From CALGFI01 sp036374435 (lineage in GTDB: Bacteria > Actinomycetota > UBA4738 > HRBIN12): a stretch of DNA of 57,889 nt. The DNA is taken from contig DASUTU010000127.1 of the NCBI GenBank assembly GCA_036374435.1, positions 1 through 57,889 on the forward strand, read 5' to 3'. Below, in pieces: positions 16,325-25,649 of the stretch. The position numbers and the translations under genes are program-made. Within the stretch, counting starts at the first letter, position 1; every line of letters begins with the position of its first letter. The notes under the pieces were generated by a model. It searched no databases. It was not told the DNA's origin and saw nothing but the letters and a program-made list of their open reading frames with translations.

Positions 16325-16911
16325 ATCCGGCACGACTCATGGACGAGGCCGAGATCCGGCGGGCGCTCACCCGCATCGCGCACGAGATCCTCGAGCGCAA
16401 CCGCGGCGCCGAGGCCCTGGCGCTGGTCGGGATCGCGGCGCGAGGCGACGACCTGGCCCGGAGACTGGTGGCCGAGATCGAGCGGATCGAGGGCGCCCGC
16501 CCGCCGGTCGGCGTCCTCGACATCACCTTCTATCGGGACGACATCGGGATGCGGTCCGAGGCGCCGGAGGTGCACGAGACTCGTATCGACTTCGACATCA
16601 CCGGCCGCACGGTCGTGCTGGTGGACGACGTCTTGTTCACCGGCCGGACGATCCGCTCCGCCATGGACGCCCTGGTCGACTTCGGCCGCCCCACGGCGAT
16701 CCAGCTCGCCGTCCTGGTGGACCGGGGCCATCGAGAGCTGCCGATCCGCGCCGACTTCGTCGGCAAGAACGTGCCGACGCGAAGGGACCAGGACGTGCGG
16801 GTGTCGCTGAGGGAGGTGGACGGCGACGACGCCGTCGTCGTCGAGGAGCCCGCGTCCGCCCAGCGGAGCGGGCCGGGAGCCGGGAACCGGATGGGAGACG
16901 GGCGCGAATGA
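16321..16911 (+). CDS. pyrR: bifunctional pyr operon regulator / uracil phosphoribosyltransferase PyrR
   Basis: 196 residues. A type I phosphoribosyltransferase fold: VVLVDDVLFTGRT (about 98-110) is the PRPP-binding loop, and DEAEIRRALTRIAHEILERN is the PyrR N-terminal signature. With UMP bound it binds the hairpin at 16184-16223 in its own leader and represses pyr expression. The last 20 residues beyond VSLREVDGDDAVVV are a family-unusual extension. Overlaps pyrB by ATGA. Confidence 0.95.
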   Translation: MNPARLMDEAEIRRALTRIAHEILERNRGAEALALVGIAARGDDLARRLVAEIERIEGARPPVGVLDITFYRDDIGMRSEAPEVHETRIDFDITGRTVVLVDDVLFTGRTIRSAMDALVDFGRPTAIQLAVLVDRGHRELPIRADFVGKNVPTRRDQDVRVSLREVDGDDAVVVEEPASAQRSGPGAGNRMGDGRE

Positions 16912-17894
16912 ACAAACACCTGCTGTCGATCCACGACGTGACCGCCGACGACATCGTCCGCATCCTCGACACGGCCGAGTCCTTCCGCGAGGTCGGCTCC
17001 CGCGTGATCAAGAAGGTGCCGGCGCTGCGGGGCCGGACCGTGGTCAACCTCTTCTACGAGAACTCGACCCGGACCCGGATCAGCTTCGAGCTCGCCGCCA
17101 AGCGGTTGTCGGCCGACGTCATCAACTTCTCGACCGGCGGCTCGAGCGTGGCCAAGGGAGAGAGCCTGAAGGACACGGCGCTCACGCTGCAGGCCATGGG
17201 GGCCGACGCCATCGTCATCCGCCACTCCTCCAGCGGCTCGCCGTTGACCCTCACCAAATGGGTGCGGGGCAGCGTGCTGAACGCCGGCGACGGCACCCAC
17301 GAGCACCCCACGCAGGCGCTCCTGGACCTGTACACGATGCGCGAGCGTCTGGGCCGGCTCGAGGAGCTGCGCGTGGCGATCGTGGGCGACGTGTTGCACT
17401 CGCGCGTGGCCCGGTCGCTCTCGTTCGCGCTGGTGAAGATGGGAGCGGAGGTCACCCTGGTCGGGCCTCCGACGTTGATCCCGGCGGACGCGCCGGCCTG
17501 GGGCGTCCAGGTCTCCTACGAGCTCGAGTCCGTGCTGCCGAAGCTGGACGTCTGCTACATGCTGCGCGTCCAGAGGGAGCGTCAGCGCCAGCAGTATTTC
17601 CCGAGCGTGCGCGAATATTCGCGCCTGTTCGGCCTGAGCGCCGGCCGCGTAGGGATGTTGCCCCAGGGGTCGCTCATCATGCACCCCGGCCCGATGAACC
17701 GCGGCGTCGAGATCGACAGCGACGTCGCCGACCTGCCCCAGGCGGTGATCGAGGAGCAGGTCACGAACGGCATCGCCGTCCGGATGGCGCTCCTGTACTT
17801 GCTGCTCGGGGGCGGGGCGGAGGCCGCGTGGGCGCCCGGGGAGGGAACGAACGAACAGGAGGCCGTCCCGGCGGCCCGGGAGGGGGCGGCGTGA
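16908..17894 (+). CDS. pyrB: aspartate carbamoyltransferase catalytic subunit
   Basis: 328 residues. Transfers carbamoyl from carbamoyl phosphate to aspartate. Carbamoyl-phosphate site STRT (53-56), K84 from the neighbour subunit (SSVAKGES), HEHPTQALLD (131-140) and the C-terminal MHPGPMNRGVEI for aspartate binding are intact. A 25-residue low-complexity tail follows. No pyrI is present, as usual outside enterics. Confidence 0.96.
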   Translation: MNKHLLSIHDVTADDIVRILDTAESFREVGSRVIKKVPALRGRTVVNLFYENSTRTRISFELAAKRLSADVINFSTGGSSVAKGESLKDTALTLQAMGADAIVIRHSSSGSPLTLTKWVRGSVLNAGDGTHEHPTQALLDLYTMRERLGRLEELRVAIVGDVLHSRVARSLSFALVKMGAEVTLVGPPTLIPADAPAWGVQVSYELESVLPKLDVCYMLRVQRERQRQQYFPSVREYSRLFGLSAGRVGMLPQGSLIMHPGPMNRGVEIDSDVADLPQAVIEEQVTNGIAVRMALLYLLLGGGAEAAWAPGEGTNEQEAVPAAREGAA

Positions 17895-19186
17895 ACGAAC
17901 ACATCCTGATCCGCGGCGCGCGAGTGGTGGATCCGGCGGCCGGGCGGGACGAGGTCGCCGACGTGCTGGTGGCGGACGGGGTCGTGGCCCCACCCGAGGG
18001 CGCCTCGGCCGGGGCCACCGTCCTCGAGGCCGGCGGGCTCGTGCTCGCGCCCGGACTGGTGGACCCCCACACGCACCTGCGCGAGCCGGGGCGCGAGGAC
18101 AAGGAGACCGTCGAAACCGGGTGCCGGGCGGCGGCGCTGGGCGGCTTCACCGCGGTCTCACCGATGGCGAACACGGACCCGGTCGCCGACCACGCCGGGG
18201 TGATCCACGAGGTGCGCGATCTCGGGATCCGGGCCGGGCTCTGCGACGTGTTCCCGGTCGGGGCGATCACCAAGGGGCTCCAGGGCGAGGCCATGGCCGA
18301 GATCGGGGAGATGGTCGAGGCCGGCGTGCGCATGTTCAGCGACGACGGCACGGCCGTGGCCGACACGAGGTTGTTCCGCAACGCGCTCACGTACGCTCGC
18401 GCGTTCGACGACGTCGTGATCGCCGAGCACTGCGAAGACCCCGCGCTCACCGAGGGCGGGCAGATGCACGAGGGGTACCACTCGTACTCCCTCGGGCTGG
18501 CCGGCCGCCCGCGTGAGTCCGAGGAGATCGTGGTGGCTCGCGATCTCGCCGTCGCCAGGCTCACGGGCGGCCGCCTCCACCTTCTCCACCTGTCGTCGGC
18601 GGGGTCGATCGACCTGGTCCGACGGGCCAAGGCCGAGGGGTTGCGGGTGACGGCGGAGGTGACCCCGCACCACATCGCGTTCACGGACGAGCACCTCCTG
18701 ACCTACGACACGAACTTCAAGGTGAACCCTCCGCTGCGGACGCCGGAGGATCGCGACGCGCTTCGGGCGGCGCTGGCCGACGGGACGATCGACGTCGTGG
18801 GGACCGACCATGCGCCCCACGCCGTCGAGGAGAAGGAGGCCGAGTTCGATCTCGCCCCGCCGGGGACGATCGGGCTCGAGACGGCTCTGGCCGCCGTGTT
18901 GACCCACCTCGTCGGGCCGGGCCTAATGGCGCTCGCCCGGGCGGTCGAGGCGATGTCCACGGTGCCCGCGCGGCTCGTGGGCGCGGCGGATCACGGCGGG
19001 CCGATCGAGCCGGGACGCCCGGCGAACCTGGTCCTGTTCGACCCGGACGCCGAGTGGGTGGTCGAGTCGCCCTTCGCCTCGAAGAGCCGCAACTCCGCGT
19101 TCCTCGGCACCACCCTCCGAGGGCGCGTGATCCACACCGTCTACCGGGGGGAGCTCGCCGTCGCCGACGGGAAAGCGCAGCGGTGA
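17891..19186 (+). CDS. pyrC: dihydroorotase
   Basis: 431 residues from GTG 17891 overlapping pyrB. Class I dihydroorotase of the amidohydrolase superfamily: H60 and H62 in DPHTHLREPG, a histidine in VIAEHCED, HLLHLSS, VTPHH, and the catalytic aspartate in VVGTDHAPH. The bridging position, normally a carboxylated lysine, falls near FSDDGTAV. Metal-dependent closure of carbamoyl aspartate to dihydroorotate, third step of the operon. Confidence 0.95.
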   Translation: MNEHILIRGARVVDPAAGRDEVADVLVADGVVAPPEGASAGATVLEAGGLVLAPGLVDPHTHLREPGREDKETVETGCRAAALGGFTAVSPMANTDPVADHAGVIHEVRDLGIRAGLCDVFPVGAITKGLQGEAMAEIGEMVEAGVRMFSDDGTAVADTRLFRNALTYARAFDDVVIAEHCEDPALTEGGQMHEGYHSYSLGLAGRPRESEEIVVARDLAVARLTGGRLHLLHLSSAGSIDLVRRAKAEGLRVTAEVTPHHIAFTDEHLLTYDTNFKVNPPLRTPEDRDALRAALADGTIDVVGTDHAPHAVEEKEAEFDLAPPGTIGLETALAAVLTHLVGPGLMALARAVEAMSTVPARLVGAADHGGPIEPGRPANLVLFDPDAEWVVESPFASKSRNSAFLGTTLRGRVIHTVYRGELAVADGKAQR

Positions 19187-20388
19187 CGGGGGTACGAGGG
19201 GCTCGGGAAGTGAGCGAGCGGGAGCGAGCGAACCTCGCTCTCGCTGGAAAGGGCTCGCGGGCGTTGTTGGCGTTCGAAGACGGCACCGTGTTCCGCGGCC
19301 GGTCGTTCGGCGCCTCGGGGGAGGCATTCGGTGAGGCGGTCTTCAACACCGGCATGTCCGGCTACCAGGAGGTCCTGACCGATCCGTCCTACGCGGGCCA
19401 GATCGTGGCGATGACCGCGCCACAGCAGGGCAACTACGGCACGAACCCGGACGATCCCGAGTCGGCCCGCGTGCAGGTCGCCGGCTTTGTCGTACGCGAG
19501 GCCTCGCGCCGAGCCTCGAGCTGGCGCGGCTCGCGGACCCTGGGGGAGGAGCTCGCGGCGGCGCGTGTGATCGGCATCGAGGGGGTCGACACGCGGCGGC
19601 TCGTCTTGCGTCTCCGCGAGCGTGGCGCCATGCGCTCCGGCATCTCCACGGAGGACCTGGACGCGGCTCCGCTGGTCGAGCGTGTGCGGGATACGCCCGG
19701 CATGGAGGGCGCGGACCTGGCCCGAGGCGTCTCGGCGCCCGAGCCGTACGAGGCCGCCTCGGTGGTGGGTCCGGCCCGTCGTGAACACGGCCGCGTGTTC
19801 CGGGTGGCCGCGTACGACTTCGGGCTCAAGCGATCGATCCTGCGCCGCCTCGCCGATGCCGGGATCGAGGCGACGGTCGTCCCGGCGGAGACACCGGCGG
19901 CCGAGGTGTCGTCGTACGACGGGGTGTTCCTGTCCAACGGCCCCGGAGACCCGGCGGCCACGCGATACGGCGTCGACGCCGCCCGAGGCCTGCTCGGCCG
20001 GCTCCCGGTGTTCGGCATCTGCCTCGGTCATCAGCTCCTCGGACTCGCGTTGGGCGGGCGCACCTTCAAGATGACGTTCGGTCACCGGGGGACGAACCAA
20101 CCGGTGAAGGACCGGCGGACGGGCCGGGTGGAGGTCACGAGCCACAACCACGGCTTCGCGGTGGATCCGGCGTCGTGGGACCGCCCCGGCGGGATGGCCG
20201 AGACGTCGTTCGGCCGCGTCGAGCTCACGCACTGGAACCTCAACGATGGCACGCTCGAGGGCCTTCGGTGCCTGGACGTGCCCGCGCTCTCGGTCCAGTA
20301 CCACCCCGAGGCCGCACCCGGCCCCCACGACTCTCGTCACCTGTTCGCCGAGTTCCGCCGGTTGATGGAAACCGCGGGCCACGCCTGA
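19183..20388 (+). CDS. carA: carbamoyl-phosphate synthase small subunit
   Basis: 401 residues from GTG 19183 (GTGA overlap with pyrC); GTG 19210 with GAGGGG upstream is an equally possible start and would remove nine codons. The N-terminal domain begins at ALLAFEDGTVFRG. Class I glutaminase triad C280 (FGICLGHQLL), H374 and E376 (QYHPEA). It feeds ammonia from glutamine to CarB. The early coding region (19211-19246) is an unusual GAGCG/CGCTC-rich stretch able to fold locally. Confidence 0.94.
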   Translation: MTGVRGAREVSERERANLALAGKGSRALLAFEDGTVFRGRSFGASGEAFGEAVFNTGMSGYQEVLTDPSYAGQIVAMTAPQQGNYGTNPDDPESARVQVAGFVVREASRRASSWRGSRTLGEELAAARVIGIEGVDTRRLVLRLRERGAMRSGISTEDLDAAPLVERVRDTPGMEGADLARGVSAPEPYEAASVVGPARREHGRVFRVAAYDFGLKRSILRRLADAGIEATVVPAETPAAEVSSYDGVFLSNGPGDPAATRYGVDAARGLLGRLPVFGICLGHQLLGLALGGRTFKMTFGHRGTNQPVKDRRTGRVEVTSHNHGFAVDPASWDRPGGMAETSFGRVELTHWNLNDGTLEGLRCLDVPALSVQYHPEAAPGPHDSRHLFAEFRRLMETAGHA

Positions 20389-23300
20389 TGCCGAGGCGGA
20401 CCGCCTTGGAGCGGATCCTGATCATCGGATCCGGTCCGATCGTCATCGGGCAGGCCTGCGAGTTCGATTATTCGGGAACCCAGGCCTGCAAGGTCCTGCG
20501 GCGGGAGGGGTTCCACGTGTCGCTCGTGAACTCGAACCCCGCCACGATCATGACGGACCCCGAGTTCGCCGATCGCACGTACGTCGAGCCCCTGACGCCG
20601 GAGTCGGTGCTGCGGGTGATCGAGCGCGACCGGCCCGACGCGCTCCTTCCGACGCTCGGCGGCCAGACGGCGTTGAACGTCGCGGTCGCGCTGGCGGAGT
20701 CCGGCGACCTGGACCGTCTCGGCGTCGGCCTGATCGGGGCCGGCCTCGAGGCCATCCACCGGGCCGAGGACCGCAGCGGGTTCCAGGCCACGATGCAGGC
20801 GGCCGGCCTGCCCGTTCCCCGCGCAGGGACGGCCACGACGGTGCCGGATGCGCTTGAGCTGGCCTCCGAGATCGCTTACCCGGTGATCGTCCGCCCGTCG
20901 TTCATGCTCGGCGGCGGCGGCAGCGGGTTCGCCCACGACGACGCCTCGCTCAGGACGCTCGCCGCGGCGAGCCTCGCGGCAAGCCCCGCGACCGAGATCC
21001 TCGTCGAGGAGTCGGTCGCCGGCTGGAAGGAGTTCGAGCTCGAGGTGATGCGCGACGCCGCCGACAACGCCGTCGTGATCTGCTCCATCGAGAACGTCGA
21101 CCCGATGGGCGTGCACACCGGCGACTCCATCACCGTCGCCCCCCAGATGACCCTGTCGGATCGGGAGTACCAACAGATGCGCGACAGCGCGCTCGCGTGC
21201 ATCCGCGCGGTGGGTGTCGAGACCGGGGGTTCGAACATCCAGTTCGCGGTCGATCTGGAAACTGGCCGACAGGTGCTGATCGAGATGAACCCGCGAGTGT
21301 CACGCAGCAGCGCCCTCGCGTCGAAGGCAACCGGCTTCCCGATCGCGAAGATTGCCGCGCTGCTCGCGGTCGGCTACACGCTCGACGAGATCCCGAACGA
21401 TGTCACCAGACAGACGCTGGCCGCATTCGAGCCAACGCTGGACTACGTCGTGGTGAAGGTCCCCCGTTTTGCGTTCGAGAAGTTCCCCGAGGCAGACGAC
21501 GAACTGACGTCCACGATGAAATCCGTGGGCGAAGTGATGGCCATCGGGCGGACCTTCAAAGAGGCGCTGGGTAAGGCGTGGAGGTCCCTCGAACGGGCCA
21601 AGTCGGACCTAGGAGGCGGGGTCGTCGCGGAGCGGAGCGGGCGACGCCGCGACGCGAACCACGTCAGTCGAGATCACCGTGGCGGCGCGGCGGCGGGGAC
21701 CCGCTCCCGGAGCGACGGCCCCGCCGACCTGGAGGCGCTCGCCCGCCCGTCCGAGAATCGCCTGCACCTTGTCGAAGCTGCACTTCGAGCGGGGCACTCG
21801 GTCGACGAGGTCGCCGCTGCCTCGCGGATCGACGCGTGGTTCGTCGACCAGATCGCGCAGGTCGTCGAGGAGATGCAGGCGATCGACGGGCGAGAGCTCG
21901 ATTCTCTCGATGCGGAGGAGCTCCTCTTCGCGAAGCGTGTCGGTCTGTCGGATCGACGCATCGCGCGGCTGACCGGATCGGGGGAGGCGGATGTTCGGGC
22001 GCGGCGGACGGCGCTCGGGGTGACGCCGGTGTTCAAGACGGTGGATACGTGTGCGGGGGAGTTCGAGGCGATGACGCCGTATCACTACTCGTCGTACGAG
22101 GAGGAGGACGAGGTTCGGGAGGCGGAGCGGCCGCGAGTGGTGATCCTGGGGGCGGGGCCGAACCGGATCGGGCAGGGGATCGAGTTCGACTATGCGTGCG
22201 TGCACGCGGCCTATGCCTTGCGGGACGCGGGCTACGAAGCCGTGATGGTGAACTCGAACCCGGAGACGGTCTCCACCGACTACGACACGAGCTCGCGGCT
22301 GTATTTCGAGCCGCTGTCCACCGAAGACGTGCTGGCGGTGTGCGAGGCGGAGCGGCCGGTGGGCGTGATCTGTCAACTGGGCGGGCAGACCCCGCTGCGG
22401 TTGGCGCACGACCTGGAGGCGGCCGGGTTCCGGGTGCTCGGGACGCCGCCGTCCGCGATCGACCTGGCGGAGGACCGCGGGAAGTTCGCCGAGCTGGTGC
22501 GCGAGCTCGGGGTGTCGGCGCCGCCGCACGGGGAGGCCCGCGACGCGGCCGAGGCGCGGGAGGTCGCCGCCCGCATCGGCTTCCCGGTCGTCGTGCGCCC
22601 CTCGTACGTGCTCGGGGGACGGGCCATGGAGATCGTCTACGGCGAGGACGAGCTCGAGCGGTTCGTGGCGACCGCCGCCCAGGCCAGCCCGGACCACCCG
22701 GTCCTGATCGACCGGTTCCTCGAGGGCGCCATCGAGATCGACGTCGACGCGGTGTGCGACGGCGCGGACGTGTTCATCGGCGCGGTGATGGAGCACATCG
22801 AAGAGGCCGGCGTGCACTCGGGCGACTCCTCGTGCCAGATCCCGCCGGCGACGATGTCCGACGAGGAGCTGGACGAGGTGGAGGCGCTCACCCGCCTGCT
22901 CGCTCGGCGGCTGGGGGTCGTGGGGCTGATCAACCTCCAGCTCGCGGTGAAGGACGAGCGCATCTGGGTGTTGGAGGCCAACCCGCGAGCCTCCAGGACG
23001 GTTCCGTTCGTTTCGAAGGCCGTCGGCGTGCCGATGGCCAAGGTGGCCACGCTCGTGGTCCTCGGCCGGACCCTCGTCGAGCTCGTGGCCGAGGGCGTTC
23101 TCCCGGAGGACTCGCGCCACTACCGCCACCTCCCGTACACGGCGGTCAAGGCGGCCGTCCTGCCGTTCGACCGGTTCCCCGGCGTGGACACGGTCCTGGG
23201 CCCCGAGATGCGCTCGACGGGCGAGGTGATGGGCATCGACGCCGACTCCGGCCACGCCCTGGCCAAGGCGCTCGGCGCCGGGGGAGCCGACCTGCCGGCG

Positions 23301-23756
23301 CGCGGGACGGTGTTCGTCTCCATGGCCAACCGGGACAAGCGGGCCATCGCCTTCCCCGCCCGGCGCCTGGCGGAGCTCGGCTTCCGGCTCCTGGCCACGA
23401 AGGGGACCGCGGGAGTGCTGGAACGCGCCGGCATCCCGGTGACCCGGGTGGCGAAGGTGTCCGAGGGGGGGCGGACGGTCGTGGACCTGATCCATGACGG
23501 CGAGATCGACCTGGTCCTCAACACGCCGTTCGGCCGGGGCCCGCGCGGCGACGGGTATTTCATTCGCACGGCGGCCGCGCGGGCCGGGATCCCCTGCATC
23601 ACCACGCTTCCCGGGGCGCTGGCCGCCCTTCGCGGCATCGAGGCGCTCCGGGCCGGTCCCGCGACGCCGGTGTCGCTGCAGGAGCACCACGAACGGGCGG
23701 CCGCGAACGCGCCCGTTCAGATGCGGTTCGGGGCGGCGGCCACCCGAGTAGGGTGA
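20388..23756 (+). CDS. carB: carbamoyl-phosphate synthase large subunit, with in-frame palindromic insertion
   Basis: 1122 residues. Two homologous ATP-grasp halves: the first starts ILIIGSGPIVIGQACEFDYS and contains PSFMLGGGGSGF and EMNPRVSRSSALASKATG; the second starts VVILGAGPNRIGQGIEFDY with VRPSYVLGGRAMEIVY. An MGS-type allosteric domain closes the protein (about 985-1122). After ALGKAWRSLERAK, about residues 410-446, a stretch starting GGVVAERSGRRRDAN interrupts the linker before the oligomerisation domain; it is encoded by a palindromic repeat also found in priA. ATG 20388 overlaps the carA stop by one base. Confidence 0.96.
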   Translation: MPRRTALERILIIGSGPIVIGQACEFDYSGTQACKVLRREGFHVSLVNSNPATIMTDPEFADRTYVEPLTPESVLRVIERDRPDALLPTLGGQTALNVAVALAESGDLDRLGVGLIGAGLEAIHRAEDRSGFQATMQAAGLPVPRAGTATTVPDALELASEIAYPVIVRPSFMLGGGGSGFAHDDASLRTLAAASLAASPATEILVEESVAGWKEFELEVMRDAADNAVVICSIENVDPMGVHTGDSITVAPQMTLSDREYQQMRDSALACIRAVGVETGGSNIQFAVDLETGRQVLIEMNPRVSRSSALASKATGFPIAKIAALLAVGYTLDEIPNDVTRQTLAAFEPTLDYVVVKVPRFAFEKFPEADDELTSTMKSVGEVMAIGRTFKEALGKAWRSLERAKSDLGGGVVAERSGRRRDANHVSRDHRGGAAAGTRSRSDGPADLEALARPSENRLHLVEAALRAGHSVDEVAAASRIDAWFVDQIAQVVEEMQAIDGRELDSLDAEELLFAKRVGLSDRRIARLTGSGEADVRARRTALGVTPVFKTVDTCAGEFEAMTPYHYSSYEEEDEVREAERPRVVILGAGPNRIGQGIEFDYACVHAAYALRDAGYEAVMVNSNPETVSTDYDTSSRLYFEPLSTEDVLAVCEAERPVGVICQLGGQTPLRLAHDLEAAGFRVLGTPPSAIDLAEDRGKFAELVRELGVSAPPHGEARDAAEAREVAARIGFPVVVRPSYVLGGRAMEIVYGEDELERFVATAAQASPDHPVLIDRFLEGAIEIDVDAVCDGADVFIGAVMEHIEEAGVHSGDSSCQIPPATMSDEELDEVEALTRLLARRLGVVGLINLQLAVKDERIWVLEANPRASRTVPFVSKAVGVPMAKVATLVVLGRTLVELVAEGVLPEDSRHYRHLPYTAVKAAVLPFDRFPGVDTVLGPEMRSTGEVMGIDADSGHALAKALGAGGADLPARGTVFVSMANRDKRAIAFPARRLAELGFRLLATKGTAGVLERAGIPVTRVAKVSEGGRTVVDLIHDGEIDLVLNTPFGRGPRGDGYFIRTAAARAGIPCITTLPGALAALRGIEALRAGPATPVSLQEHHERAAANAPVQMRFGAAATRVG
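21615..21725. repeat. palindromic element, copy in carB
   Basis: 111 bp bounded by GGCGGGGTCGTCGC (21615-21628) and GCGACGGCCCCGCC (21712-21725), a 14-bp terminal inverted repeat with one G-T pair, plus inner arms CGCCGCG (21645-21651) / CGCGGCG (21686-21692). It matches the priA copy (30450-30567) in ordered blocks when reverse-complemented: GGGTCCCCGC, ACGGTGA, GACGT, GCCCGCTC and CTCCGCGACG, with spacing agreeing within 2 nt. The host reading frame passes through it. Confidence 0.85.
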
Positions 23757-23760
23757 GGCC

Positions 23761-24633
23761 GTGAAGCGGGTTCGGGCCGAGGTGCTGAACACGCGCCGGC
23801 ACGGGGCCTACCACTCGATCACGATCGTGGCCCCGGAGGTCGCCGAGCGCGTGCGTCCGGGGCAGTTCCTCTCGATCGGGATGCCCGAGGGACGCTCTTT
23901 CCTGTTGCGCCGCCACTTCTCGATCCACCAGGCGTCGCGCCGAGGGGGCTGGGCGGGGACGTTGGAGTTCATCTTCGATCCGGCCGGGGCCGGAACCTCG
24001 TGGCTCGCCGAGGTGAAGTCGCACCAGTACCTGGACGTGATCGGGCCGCTCGGCAAGGCCTTCGCCTATCCGACCAAGCTGAACACGTGCCTGCTCGTGT
24101 CCGAAGGCTACGGCGCCGCGCCGATCTACTTCCTGGCCCAGGAGCTGCGGGCGCGCGGCAAGCGGGTGGACATGATCGTTGGGGGCGACAACGCCGACCT
24201 CGTGTTCAAGGCGATCGAGGGCAAGCGGCTGTCGCAGACGATCTCGATCATGACGGGCGACGGCAGCCTTGGTGACCAGGGGAACGTGCTGGACGCATTC
24301 CCGGGGATGCTTGAGGCCACGGAGGCGCAGGTCGTGTACGCGGCGGCGAAGCGATCCACGCTCCGAGCGCTGGCCGACGTCTGCATCGAGCGCCAGATCC
24401 CCTCGCAGATGGCCGTGGAGGAGCTCATGGGATGCGGCATCGGCCTGTGTTTCACCTGTGTGGTGCCCGTGATCCGCAAGGACGGCTCGGGCTTCGACAA
24501 CCTGCGCGCGTGCACCGACGGACCGGTGTTCAACCCGGCTAGGATCCTGTGGGATCGCTGGATGGGAGACGAACCCCGGCTCGAGCCCACCCCGCCCGAG
24601 GGGTTCCCCGTGATCGGAGCCTGGCCCGGATGA
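23761..24633 (+). CDS. pyrK: dihydroorotate dehydrogenase electron-transfer subunit PyrK
   Basis: 290 residues from GTG 23761, four bases after carB. A ferredoxin-reductase-like protein: FAD site RRHFSIHQ (50-57), NAD(P)-binding region VSEGYGAAPIYFLAQEL, and a [2Fe-2S] cluster with C225, C230 and C233 (CGIGLCFTC) and C251. It passes electrons from dihydroorotate oxidation to NAD via FAD. The cluster is slightly unusual, CFTC instead of CxGC. Confidence 0.9.
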   Translation: MKRVRAEVLNTRRHGAYHSITIVAPEVAERVRPGQFLSIGMPEGRSFLLRRHFSIHQASRRGGWAGTLEFIFDPAGAGTSWLAEVKSHQYLDVIGPLGKAFAYPTKLNTCLLVSEGYGAAPIYFLAQELRARGKRVDMIVGGDNADLVFKAIEGKRLSQTISIMTGDGSLGDQGNVLDAFPGMLEATEAQVVYAAAKRSTLRALADVCIERQIPSQMAVEELMGCGIGLCFTCVVPVIRKDGSGFDNLRACTDGPVFNPARILWDRWMGDEPRLEPTPPEGFPVIGAWPG

Positions 24634-25649
24634 GGCCGAGCGTCGCGGTCGATCTGGGCGGTGGGCTGACGTTGGCCCATCCCGTGGTCGCCGCGTCGGG
24701 GTGCCTCGGGAGCGGGCGCGACGTTCCCGCCCTGGTCGACCTGCATCGGCTGGCGGCGGTGGTCACGAGGAGCCTGACGCGGGCGCCGTCGAAGGGAGCC
24801 CCCACCACCCGGGCCGCCGAGACCGCCTCGGGGTTCCTGTCCTGGGTCGGCCTCCAGAACCCGGGGGTGGAGGAGTTCGTCGAGGTCGATCTCCCGCGGT
24901 TGACGCGGTTCGGGACGCCGGTGATCGCCTCGATCGCCGGGTCCACGCTCGACGAGTACGTACGCATGGCGAGCTGGCTGCACGTCCAGCCGGGCATCTC
25001 GGGCCTGGAGATCTACCTGGGGACGCCGGATCACGAACGGCGCGGCGATCCGTTCTTCTCGCACCTCGAACGCATCCGTGAGGTGGTGGGGACTGTCTCG
25101 CGCCTGTCCCGAGTCCCGGTCTTCGTCAAGCTGCCGGCGCTCCTGCCGGACCTGGTGGCGACGGCGCGCGCGTGTGTGCGTGACGGCGCTCACGGCCTGA
25201 CCCTGATCGACGCCGTCCCGGGGCTCGCCGTCGACGCCGGTCGCCTGCGCTCCAAGCTCGCCGGGCCGGTCGGGGGACTCTCGGGTCCCGCCATCAAACC
25301 CATCGCGCTCGCCGCGGTGTACCGGGTTTCCAGCGCACTCCCGGACGTCCCGATCATGGGTGTCGGCGGGATCGCCACGGGGGAGGACGGCGTCGAGTTC
25401 CTGCTGGCGGGGGCGACCGCCGTCCAGGTGGGAACCGCCATGCTGGTGAACCCGTCCGCACCGGTGGAGATCGCGAGGGGCATCCTCACCTATCTGAAGG
25501 ACAAAGGGATCGGCTCGCCGGCGGAGCTGCGGGGTCGACTGCGGGTGCGAGGCGACGAGGAGGCCCCGGGTCGTGCGGACGACGACGGGATGCCGGGTGG
25601 GACCGCGGCCGGACGCACGGGATCCGTCCCGTGGGGGTCCACCCCGTGA
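24630..25649 (+). CDS. pyrD: dihydroorotate dehydrogenase, class 1-like, variant catalytic loop
   Basis: 339 residues; ATG 24630 overlaps pyrK (ATGA), matching the class 1B PyrD-PyrK pair. FMN-binding parts are intact: GGLSGPAIKPIAL and MGVGGIATGEDGVEFLLAGA. The active-site motif normally ExNxSCPN reads E127-IYLGTPD-134, so the catalytic Cys position is T132 and both Asn are changed (Y129, D134); the later Asn of the LTLIN segment is Asp (LTLIDAVPGL). A Thr could serve as base, as Ser does in class 2, but this is inference. The C-terminal 30 residues are low-complexity. Confidence 0.85.
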   Translation: MRPSVAVDLGGGLTLAHPVVAASGCLGSGRDVPALVDLHRLAAVVTRSLTRAPSKGAPTTRAAETASGFLSWVGLQNPGVEEFVEVDLPRLTRFGTPVIASIAGSTLDEYVRMASWLHVQPGISGLEIYLGTPDHERRGDPFFSHLERIREVVGTVSRLSRVPVFVKLPALLPDLVATARACVRDGAHGLTLIDAVPGLAVDAGRLRSKLAGPVGGLSGPAIKPIALAAVYRVSSALPDVPIMGVGGIATGEDGVEFLLAGATAVQVGTAMLVNPSAPVEIARGILTYLKDKGIGSPAELRGRLRVRGDEEAPGRADDDGMPGGTAAGRTGSVPWGSTP

